Of a stretch of DNA of 13,309 nucleotides, positions 7,566 to 12,774 are shown one piece after another; within the stretch, counting starts at the first letter, position 1; each line of letters opens with the position of its first letter. A program made the translations under genes and the position numbers. Origin of the DNA: Candidatus Dadabacteria bacterium (GTDB lineage Bacteria > Desulfobacterota_D > UBA1144 > Nemesobacterales > UBA2774). The stretch spans positions 1 through 13,309 of the forward strand of contig SMWY01000122.1 of assembly GCA_004356555.1 (NCBI GenBank), written 5' to 3'. Below the pieces are notes generated by a model, which saw only the letters and a list, made by a program, of their open reading frames with translations, was not told the DNA's origin and made no database searches.

Positions 7566-7896
7566 TATTTTGCCATGCTTAGTTAATAACAATTTATCAT
7601 GTATGCTAGGTTTAATGGTGTTAGTCTTGTCTTTTTCTTGCAGTCTGCAGGGTGATTCAAATGACCCCATTGAAAAGCTTACAGCCTACTGTATAAGAGA
7701 GTGTGTTTTGGAAACCCCTGATTCTCAGATATGTGATACGGAATGTAAATGTGCAGCGAAGAAACTTTCTGAGGAGTTTTCGAAAGAAGAATTCATTAAT
7801 CTAATGCAAAACATTACTGAAACTAAGACTGATGATGCTTATGCTATAGGCAAATTAAGCACTACTCTTGAAATTTGCAAGACTGAAAGCGAATAA
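7558..7896 (+). CDS. Small cysteine-rich predicted lipoprotein
   Basis: This 112-aa protein is not recognised as a named family. A TTG at 7558 with GAGG (7545-7548) 9 nt upstream overlaps the preceding gene by 8 bp and is the start chosen here. An ATG at 7603 would give a shorter, more typical signal sequence (MLGLMVLVLSFSC). Both share the probable lipobox SFSC, with Cys28 lipidated in the longer numbering. The mature part carries Cys45, 49, 59, 63, 65 and 107. The CxxxC...CxxxCxC spacing suggests a disulfide-stapled helical hairpin or a metal site. It is the last gene of its group, and a perfect 15-bp inverted repeat follows 22 bp after the stop. Confidence 0.7.
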   Translation: MTNILPCLVNNNLSCMLGLMVLVLSFSCSLQGDSNDPIEKLTAYCIRECVLETPDSQICDTECKCAAKKLSEEFSKEEFINLMQNITETKTDDAYAIGKLSTTLEICKTESE

Positions 7897-7918
7897 ATTA
7901 TTTTGTTCAAATCAAAAT

Positions 7919-7980
7919 AAGGCTTGGTTTGAATATAAGTTGGGTTGGAAGATAATAATCATTAGTTCAAACCAAGCCTT
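7919..7980. repeat. Perfect 15-bp inverted repeat between convergent genes
   Basis: AAGGCTTGGTTTGAA (7919-7933) and TTCAAACCAAGCCTT (7966-7980) are exact reverse complements separated by 32 nt. The position between convergent genes fits a bidirectional terminator. However, neither side carries a clean T run: the plus side reads CCAAATTTATC, and the minus side reads TATTTTGATTTG. The loop is also long. A transcript-end hairpin is most likely; a small repeat element is the alternative. Confidence 0.7.
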
Positions 7981-8014
7981 CCAAATTTATCTAATAATAA
8001 CTATTGTATACATC

Positions 8015-8536
8015 TTATCTCTCAAGTTCTACTTTAAACGTATCAGCGAACCTAGTTAATACGTGAAATACACCATTTACCATATTTAGCTCGGCAATCT
8101 GAGCATCGTCAAAATATTTTCTGAGTTCGTCCAACGACTCCTGGCTAGCTGCCACATTCTGTGCCAGTTCTTTTGAGAATCTCACAACGGCTTTTTCCCT
8201 ATCATCAAAAGCAGGGCTGGTTTCATCGGGCGTAGCCGCGAGCTTTTCATCCGTGAGGCCGGCTTTTTTCCCGGCTGCAGTATGGTGAGTGGTACAGTAG
8301 TTACAACCATTGAGCTTGCTAGTGGTAAGAATAGCTAGCTCTTTAGTAGCATTATCTACTTTACTTGGACCCAATGCTGCGCCTAAGAATGGCATAAAAC
8401 CCATAAACAACTCAGTGCTGTTTGCCATTCCTTTTAATACATTTGGTACTATTCCAAATGTTTTCTCAAGCTGTTCATAAACAGCTTTTACGTTATCAGG
8501 AGCGTTCTCCTTTTCTACATATGCAATTCTAGCCAT
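8015..8536 (-). CDS. AhpD-like / carboxymuconolactone decarboxylase family protein
   Basis: This 173-aa cytoplasmic protein of the AhpD/CMD superfamily has the redox motif Cys78-x-x-Cys81-x-x-x-His85 in NGCNYCTTHH and the upstream glutamate in KELAIL (Glu66). This is the proton-relay set of AhpD-type alkylhydroperoxidases. The length fits the peroxidase-related single-domain members. The likely role is thiol-based reduction of peroxides or a related redox step; the substrate is unknown. AAGGAGG (8546-8552 on the minus strand) lies 9 nt before ATG. It sits 64 bp downstream of the TetR gene in the same direction. It has its own promoter, and the promoter spacer contains a copy of the TetR palindrome, so repression by that TetR is expected. 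Confidence 0.92.
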   Translation of the reverse strand: MARIAYVEKENAPDNVKAVYEQLEKTFGIVPNVLKGMANSTELFMGFMPFLGAALGPSKVDNATKELAILTTSKLNGCNYCTTHHTAAGKKAGLTDEKLAATPDETSPAFDDREKAVVRFSKELAQNVAASQESLDELRKYFDDAQIAELNMVNGVFHVLTRFADTFKVELER

Positions 8537-8563
8537 AGCTTAATGCCTCCTTATAAATGTTTT

Positions 8564-8592
8564 ATTTGAATGACCGTTCAACAACTAGTCAA
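8564..8592 (-). promoter_or_regulatory. Promoter of the AhpD-like gene
   Basis: On the minus strand TTGACT (8587-8592) and TCAAAT (8564-8569) are 17 bp apart. The start site would lie near 8557, leaving a short leader with the SD at 8546-8552. The spacer is nearly filled by the operator at 8566-8581. Confidence 0.5.
8566..8581. promoter_or_regulatory. Putative TetR operator before the AhpD-like gene
   Basis: TTGAATGACCGTTCAA is an imperfect palindrome. Its TGACCGTTCAA part differs by one base from TGAACGTTCAA in the perfect palindrome before the TetR gene (9203-9214). It lies between the -35 and -10 of the AhpD-like gene, a position where bound repressor would block RNA polymerase. Confidence 0.6.
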
Positions 8593-8600
8593 ATTTTTTT

Positions 8601-9179
8601 TTAATGTAAAGTAGATAAAATTACATTTACTACATCTTTCATTTGCTTGCTATCCACTGCTGATTTTCCTGTAACAATTATTCCATGTGTGCTGGTCGCG
8701 AGAAAATGTGAAAGTACTTGTGTATCCGTATCCTTTGGCAATTCTTCCTTTTCAACTGCTTTATTCAAACAGTTAAGAAATGCAGTTTGTATTCTGTCCA
8801 GTATAAACCTTACTGTTTCCGTAACCTTTTCATCATGGGGAGCAAGTTCTACTACGGTATTACTAATTAAACATCCTCTTGTTTTTCTGTCCGGTGGTGT
8901 GTTTACAATAGATTCAAAAAATAATTTAATGTTCTCTAGCGGTGAACCCGGGGATTCGAGTACTTCAATCGTTTTAGATGTGACCTCCTCAGCATAATAT
9001 TCAACCGCCGCAATAAATAGTGCGTGTTTGTCTCCAAACGTATTATAAATACTACCCCTTTTTATACCCATCTTATCGACCAGGTCCTGGATACTGGTTG
9101 CCTTGTATCCCTTTTCCCAAAAGAGGTCCATAGCTTTTGAAAGTGTTTCCTCTCTGTCAAATTCGTATGGTCTACCCAT
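8601..9179 (-). CDS. TetR/AcrR family transcriptional repressor
   Basis: This 192-aa TetR-family repressor has the DNA-binding domain at about residues 8-54, with the helix-turn-helix TSIQDLVDKMGIKRGSIYNTFG (28-49) typical of the family. The ligand domain contains RGCLISNTVVELA, with Cys103 in the place where E. coli NemR has its redox-active Cys106 (GCLTVKLSAE). Lys172 (VTGKSAV) lies at nearly the same distance as NemR Lys175. This suggests, without proving, response to electrophiles or oxidants. Its own promoter carries the perfect palindrome TTGAACGTTCAA, implying autoregulation, and a related site precedes the AhpD-like gene downstream. The ATG at 9179 has only AGGT (9184-9187) upstream, very near the predicted 5' end of the message. 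Confidence 0.93.
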   Translation of the reverse strand: MGRPYEFDREETLSKAMDLFWEKGYKATSIQDLVDKMGIKRGSIYNTFGDKHALFIAAVEYYAEEVTSKTIEVLESPGSPLENIKLFFESIVNTPPDRKTRGCLISNTVVELAPHDEKVTETVRFILDRIQTAFLNCLNKAVEKEELPKDTDTQVLSHFLATSTHGIIVTGKSAVDSKQMKDVVNVILSTLH

Positions 9180-9189
9180 GATTACCTAC

Positions 9190-9218
9190 AATATATCTTA
9201 TCTTGAACGTTCAATCAA
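9190..9218 (-). promoter_or_regulatory. Promoter of the TetR gene
   Basis: On the minus strand TTGATT (9213-9218) and TATATT (9190-9195) are exactly 17 bp apart. The predicted start site is close to 9183, which leaves a leader of only a few nt before the ATG at 9179. Confidence 0.55.
9203..9214. promoter_or_regulatory. Putative TetR autoregulatory operator
   Basis: TTGAACGTTCAA is a perfect 12-bp palindrome. It touches the -35 and fills the first part of the spacer of the TetR promoter. A near copy occurs before the AhpD-like gene at 8566-8581. Confidence 0.7.
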
Positions 9219-9246
9219 CAATTCTTGCCTATTAGATTCAAATATT

Positions 9247-10260
9247 TCAATTTGTCGTTGGAGCATATTTTATACCCAGAGGCTGGCCAACTTCGGGTTT
9301 ACTCACTTTCCATATCCAGCCGTCATAAATAAAATGCAAGAATGAAGATCCTGTTATATAAATTCCAAGCGCAGGCTCATTTATATTTACACCTGCAAAA
9401 CTAATTCCTGCAAGAAATAGTGTGAATATTCCACTGTAAGCCCATTGCTTTCTTGAAATCTTTGAAAAAAGGTTTGTAGTTTGGGCTTTCTTTTTGTATT
9501 TAGAATTAACGAATACGTTCACAAAAGCTATATATTCAATTGCATGTGAAAAACCAAATACCACAAATCCTACAATTAGCGAATAGAAAAAAATTGAATA
9601 TAAAATAAGTACGGAAAATACAAATAAATTCTTTGGAATACTAATTTTATCCCAGTTTTTTAGCTCTTCGATTATATAAGCAATGGTAAATAAAATTGCC
9701 ACAGCTAGTGCAAAATATGAAAGTAAAGTGAATATATGAAAGTAATCTCCTAATGGGGTTAAGAGAGATTGTCCGACCGGATATTGAGCTAAAAGGTCCT
9801 TATTCTTTTCGCCAAGGGCTAAAAACAGATATACAAACCACGAATAAATAATTCCTTTGTCTAACCAAGCTTTGCCGTAACCGGCCTTTCTGGAATATAT
9901 TCTTGTAAAACCGTACTTCTGGGCTATGGTGTGGTACATGGTCCAGACGACTGATATAGCCAGTAATATTGTGAAAAAACCAAGAAGAAGAGAAAGTGCT
10001 GTTATCAATAAAAACGCAACTGGCAATAGAATATAACTCCACTTTCGTTTTGTAAATTCTTCTTTTTGACCATACACAAGGGCAAAAGTGTAGTGTCTGT
10101 GGATAAAACTGGTAACTAAAACAGCGATAATTAGCGCCCCGTAATGTTTATTAAAGACCACAAACGCTAGGAATAGAATTATCCAACCGAAGCTCAAATA
10201 GAATAAATCGAATTTCGGGTTTTTAATCCAGTATTTAGCGGGTTGGGCGATTGTACTCAT
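9247..10260 (-). CDS. Polytopic membrane protein of unknown function with conserved-looking histidines
   Basis: This 337-aa inner-membrane protein has about eight hydrophobic segments. I cannot name a family with certainty. Histidines and acidic residues sit in or next to membrane segments: HRHYTF, WTMYHTIAQKYGFTRIY, FSHAIEY and FLHFIYDGWIW (His54, 56, 110, 239 and 309 from the ATG). This pattern resembles membrane metalloproteins such as di-iron or heme-binding oxidases, or the Brp/Blh carotenoid oxygenases, but no signature of those is complete. The ATG at 10260 is preferred over the TTG just before it (10263). No SD is present, and a weak -10-like TAAATT ends 8 nt upstream. A 13-bp palindrome overlaps the candidate -35. 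Convergence or operon partners are not evident; the TetR gene lies downstream in the same direction. Confidence 0.75.
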   Translation of the reverse strand: MSTIAQPAKYWIKNPKFDLFYLSFGWIILFLAFVVFNKHYGALIIAVLVTSFIHRHYTFALVYGQKEEFTKRKWSYILLPVAFLLITALSLLLGFFTILLAISVVWTMYHTIAQKYGFTRIYSRKAGYGKAWLDKGIIYSWFVYLFLALGEKNKDLLAQYPVGQSLLTPLGDYFHIFTLLSYFALAVAILFTIAYIIEELKNWDKISIPKNLFVFSVLILYSIFFYSLIVGFVVFGFSHAIEYIAFVNVFVNSKYKKKAQTTNLFSKISRKQWAYSGIFTLFLAGISFAGVNINEPALGIYITGSSFLHFIYDGWIWKVSKPEVGQPLGIKYAPTTN

Positions 10261-10268
10261 CAATAATT

Positions 10269-10298
10269 AATTTACTTGATTTACTACACTTGTTACAA
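10269..10298 (-). promoter_or_regulatory. Weak putative promoter of the membrane protein gene
   Basis: On the minus strand TTGTAA (10293-10298) and TAAATT (10269-10274) are 18 bp apart, each matching consensus at four of six positions. The start site would fall at or near the ATG at 10260. Confidence 0.25.
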
Positions 10299-10300
10299 GT
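10288..10300. promoter_or_regulatory. 13-bp palindrome, possible operator
   Basis: ACTTGTTACAAGT is a perfect 6-1-6 inverted repeat. It covers the candidate -35 of the membrane protein gene and lies 17 bp past the stop of the MepA homologue. No regulator in the window is clearly tied to it. Confidence 0.35.
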
Positions 10301-10317
10301 TCCAGAGTAAGAAGCTA

Positions 10318-11151
10318 TCAATATTCTCCCAACGGATACATTATGGGTTTGCATTCTTTCGGAAGTCTCTTCTGAGTACTCGGCACACTTTTTCTTTTCC
10401 TCTTAATACTTCCGTCTGCTCTAAACCACGAATCCAGATCACCTCCGCATCCATCTCCTGATATCTCTATTGGTTTTTGAGATTCACATAATGAGTTTTC
10501 CTCAGGGCATCGTAGTCGAACATGAAAGTGACCATCATGCCCATACCATGGACGTGTCTTGCCTAACCATAACTCTCCGGGATAGACTCTGCATAGTCTT
10601 CTTTTGATCACAGGATTAATAAAAATTCGATCTACTCGTGTATCTGAAGCCGCTAGTTTTATAATCTCACCGTGAATAGGGCTCCATTTGAATTCATCTA
10701 TTCTCATTTCGTCAAATGTAAGAACTGATTGGGGATGGATATGTTCTCTTTCTGTTATTGTGAGAGTACGGTTTCTTGCAATCGGATGCTGCCAAAACAA
10801 AATATCAGCATCCAGACCTATTTGGTGGCTACTGTGGTCATCAAGTATAGGGCCACCGGTTTGTTGTGATATATCAGCTATTAAAAGGGTGCCGTTAAGC
10901 TCTTTCTTTACTTTTTTGCTTAGCGATTCTATATAGGTGATTGTTTCGGGGTTACCATAATAACGCCCTCTGCCGAGTCTTATTACTTGATAACCGTCCC
11001 CATCTATGCTCAGCGTAGCAGAGTTCCTTATGCAACCTGACGTGTAAGAACCGATTGATTCTGAAATACCAAGCTCACTGGCCAATGTCTCGTCGCTGTA
11101 TTGAATAATTGCCAATGGAAGAGCCGCTATAAGAAGAATGATTAGTCTCAT
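10318..11151 (-). CDS. mepA: Penicillin-insensitive murein endopeptidase (MepA, peptidase M74)
   Basis: This 277-aa exported zinc peptidase is close in length to E. coli MepA. It should cleave the D-Ala-meso-DAP cross-links of periplasmic peptidoglycan. The metal and catalytic residues are present with MepA spacing. His109 and Asp116 are in SHQIGLDAD, and His205, His208 and His210 are in YGHDGHFHVRLRCP; the E. coli equivalents are 113, 120, 206, 209 and 211. A signal peptide (MRLIILLIAALPLAIIQ) starts at the ATG at 11151. The longer reading from a TTG at 11220 puts 23 residues before it and is less likely. No SD is present; TATAAT ends 7 nt before the ATG, implying a leaderless message. The gene is divergent from the ArsR operon. 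Confidence 0.9.
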   Translation of the reverse strand: MRLIILLIAALPLAIIQYSDETLASELGISESIGSYTSGCIRNSATLSIDGDGYQVIRLGRGRYYGNPETITYIESLSKKVKKELNGTLLIADISQQTGGPILDDHSSHQIGLDADILFWQHPIARNRTLTITEREHIHPQSVLTFDEMRIDEFKWSPIHGEIIKLAASDTRVDRIFINPVIKRRLCRVYPGELWLGKTRPWYGHDGHFHVRLRCPEENSLCESQKPIEISGDGCGGDLDSWFRADGSIKRKRKSVPSTQKRLPKECKPIMYPLGEY

Positions 11152-11158
11152 ATCTGCG

Positions 11159-11189
11159 ATTATATTATCATTAACAGGGATGAATCCAA
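11159..11189 (-). promoter_or_regulatory. Promoter of mepA, predicted leaderless
   Basis: On the minus strand a perfect TATAAT (11159-11164) lies 7 nt before the ATG at 11151. The best -35 is TTGGAT (11184-11189) with a long 19-bp spacer. Transcription would begin at or next to the start codon. Confidence 0.5.
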
Positions 11190-11237
11190 TACCAAAACAG
11201 AATAAAAGTGTTATATGCAATATATTAAACTAAACGG

Positions 11238-11266
11238 TTGACAATGATTTTTATTTGAGTTATTAT
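11238..11266 (+). promoter_or_regulatory. Near-consensus promoter of the ArsR operon, predicted leaderless
   Basis: TTGACA (11238-11243, perfect -35), a 17-bp spacer and TATTAT (11261-11266, one mismatch) form the best promoter in the window. The -10 ends 7 nt before the ATG at 11274, so RNA would start at the A of ATG or within about one base. Confidence 0.75.
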
Positions 11267-11282
11267 CAACTACATGGTTGAT
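11265..11282. promoter_or_regulatory. Inverted repeat over the arsR start codon, possible ArsR operator
   Basis: ATCAAC-N6-GTTGAT is a perfect 6-bp inverted repeat centred on the start codon and predicted RNA start. A third copy of the half site, GGTTGA, overlaps the -35 at 11236-11241. Binding by the ArsR product would block initiation, giving autoregulation. Confidence 0.5.
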
Positions 11283-11603
11283 GAAAATTCGGGATTTATA
11301 GATAGAGTTTTTTATGCTTTATCAAATACAACGCGCAGGAACATTGTTCTCGAGCTTACTAAAAAAGATTTAACTGTAAACGAGCTTGCAAAAAAATATG
11401 ATATGACTCTTCAGGGAGTATCAAAGCATATACATGTATTGGTCAGATCAGGACTTGTTGTTCAGACAAAGCAGGGCAGGACAAAATACTGCAAATTTAA
11501 CTATCAACATTTGAGCAAAATTTCTGAATTACTAGAGCAGTATAGGGCGTTTTGGGAAAGAAGGCTCGATGCCCTAGATGAATATTTTGAAAAGAAAAAA
11601 TAA
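11274..11603 (+). CDS. ArsR/SmtB-type winged-helix regulator
   Basis: This 109-aa ArsR-family regulator has a winged helix-turn-helix at about residues 12-75: DRVFYALSNTTRRNIVLELT, then ELAKKYDMTLQGVSKHIHVL with the recognition helix, then the wing at GRTKYCKF. It lacks the CxCxxC metal motif of ArsR/SmtB and has a single cysteine (Cys73), so a metal-sensing role is unlikely. The C-terminal YRAFWERRLDALDEYF is typical of ArsR proteins encoded next to AHSA1/SRPBCC genes, as here, 17 bp upstream of one. The ATG has no SD but sits 7 nt after a strong -10, so a leaderless message is expected. The likely role is repression of its own operon, with an unknown signal. Confidence 0.92.
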   Translation: MVDENSGFIDRVFYALSNTTRRNIVLELTKKDLTVNELAKKYDMTLQGVSKHIHVLVRSGLVVQTKQGRTKYCKFNYQHLSKISELLEQYRAFWERRLDALDEYFEKKK

Positions 11604-11620
11604 AAGAGGACTAATAAATT

Positions 11621-12043
11621 ATGAGTGATAATACCGTAGTGGTTAAAAAGCTTATAAACGCGAGTAGGGAAGAGCTATTTGAAGCATTTACCAATCCTGA
11701 AATCATGAGTAAATGGTTTTATCCTGAAGACGATATGTCGGTTGATGTAGCAAACGAGTTTCACGTAGGAGGTACTTATACACTGAAAATGTATGCGAGT
11801 AATGGAGATATATATACCCATGTCGGCGAATATAAAGAGATAATTCCTCCGGAAAAACTTGTTTTTACCTGGAACTCTGACTTCGTTCAAAATACTGTAG
11901 TTACTGTTACTTTTAGTGAGATGGAGTCAGGTACTGAAGTTACAATATCCCATGACCTGTTACCTGCTGGAGAAATGACTGAAAACCACAGAAAGGGTTG
12001 GGGCGGCTGTTTAAGCAGGCTTGGAACTGTTGTTGCTAGTTAA
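11621..12043 (+). CDS. AHSA1/SRPBCC-domain protein
   Basis: This 140-aa cytoplasmic protein has the START-like SRPBCC fold of the Aha1 (activator of Hsp90 ATPase) C-terminal family. Recognisable features are the N-terminal INASREELFEAFTNPEIMSKWF (12-33), GGTYTLKMYASNGD in the middle, and the C-terminal helix signature HRKGWGGCLSRL. The fold makes a hydrophobic pocket for small molecules; bacterial members linked to ArsR genes are mostly uncharacterised, and a true Hsp90 role is not implied. GAGGA (11606-11610) lies 10 nt before ATG, and the gene is 17 bp behind arsR, so the two are surely co-transcribed. A pocket ligand that also matters to ArsR regulation is a reasonable but untested idea. 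Confidence 0.9.
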   Translation: MSDNTVVVKKLINASREELFEAFTNPEIMSKWFYPEDDMSVDVANEFHVGGTYTLKMYASNGDIYTHVGEYKEIIPPEKLVFTWNSDFVQNTVVTVTFSEMESGTEVTISHDLLPAGEMTENHRKGWGGCLSRLGTVVAS

Positions 12044-12089
12044 GAGCATAAGGTTTTTGTAAATACACTAAAGTTTTAGGAGGTTTAAA

Positions 12090-12641
12090 ATGAATAGGGT
12101 TTTAATGCTAGCGGTTTTAGGAATATGTTTAATATTAGTCGCATTTGATTTTGTTGGTGCTGATGAGAACAAAGAGCAAAGTATGGAATATATGAAGCCC
12201 TATACCGGCTCGGCGGAGCTTGAGAAGATGAAATCTCTTTCAGGCACTTGGACAGGAACTGGCATGATGCAAGGTCAGGAAACCCCTGTTACAGTGGAGT
12301 ATAGAACCACAGCTGGGGGTAGTGCGGTTGTGGAAACCATTTTCCCCGGGACGCCCATGGAAATGGTCTCAGTCTATTACGAAGAAGACGGGAAATTAGT
12401 TATGATGCATTTCTGCATGTTGAAAAACCAGCCTGTCCTGGGTCTCAAAAAATCAGATCAAAATACACTTGAGTTCGATTTGATAGGCGGCACAAATATG
12501 GATTCCTCTAAAGATATGCATATGCACTCTGCGGTTTTTACGTTTATAGATGAAAATAATATGACCCAGACATGGACTCCGTATCAAGACGGCAAAGCAA
12601 TGGAAGGTGCCAGTACATCTACTTTGAGCCGGGCAAAGTAA
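12090..12641 (+). CDS. Exported DUF1579-like protein
   Basis: This 183-aa exported protein has a signal peptide (MNRVLMLAVLGICLILVAFDFVGA, cleavage near Ala24). The body looks like the DUF1579-type family, probably a lipocalin-like beta barrel: LSGTWTGTG (50-58), VEYRTTAGGSAVVETIFPGT, MVSVYYEEDGKLVMMHFCML, and a TQTWTPYQDGK strand near the end. The mature protein is unusually rich in methionine and histidine (MMHFCM, NMDSSKDMHMHS). AGGAGG (12078-12083) is 6 nt before ATG. It follows the AHSA1 gene by 46 bp in the same direction and is probably part of the ArsR operon. The family assignment is by pattern memory; the function is unknown. Confidence 0.75.
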   Translation: MNRVLMLAVLGICLILVAFDFVGADENKEQSMEYMKPYTGSAELEKMKSLSGTWTGTGMMQGQETPVTVEYRTTAGGSAVVETIFPGTPMEMVSVYYEEDGKLVMMHFCMLKNQPVLGLKKSDQNTLEFDLIGGTNMDSSKDMHMHSAVFTFIDENNMTQTWTPYQDGKAMEGASTSTLSRAK

Positions 12642-12656
12642 AAATTCCCTATAGTT

Positions 12657-12680
12657 ATATAACGCTCTAGTTATATTTTT
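12657..12680 (+). terminator. Possible weak terminator after the ArsR operon
   Basis: ATATAAC (12657-12663) and GTTATAT (12670-12676) form a 7-bp stem with a 6-nt loop, ending in five T. The stem is AT-rich, so termination would be weak. Confidence 0.35.
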
Positions 12681-12774
12681 GCCTAGCCTTCTTTATCTCC
12701 ATCTAAAATAATTGGTTATAATTATATTAGGCGCAGAAAACCAAGAATATTCAATATAGAAAGGAGAAACGGAG

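Noticed and set aside
7868..8059. Plus-strand open frame of 63 codons running through the inverted repeat
   Set aside because: It overlaps the end of the 7558 gene and the end of the AhpD-like gene, has no SD, and its sequence is explained by the inverted repeat and AT-rich spacer.
11152..11220. N-terminal extension of MepA from a TTG at 11220
   Set aside because: It would bury the signal peptide 23 residues in, has no SD, and covers the TATAAT promoter; the ATG at 11151 gives a MepA-like length.
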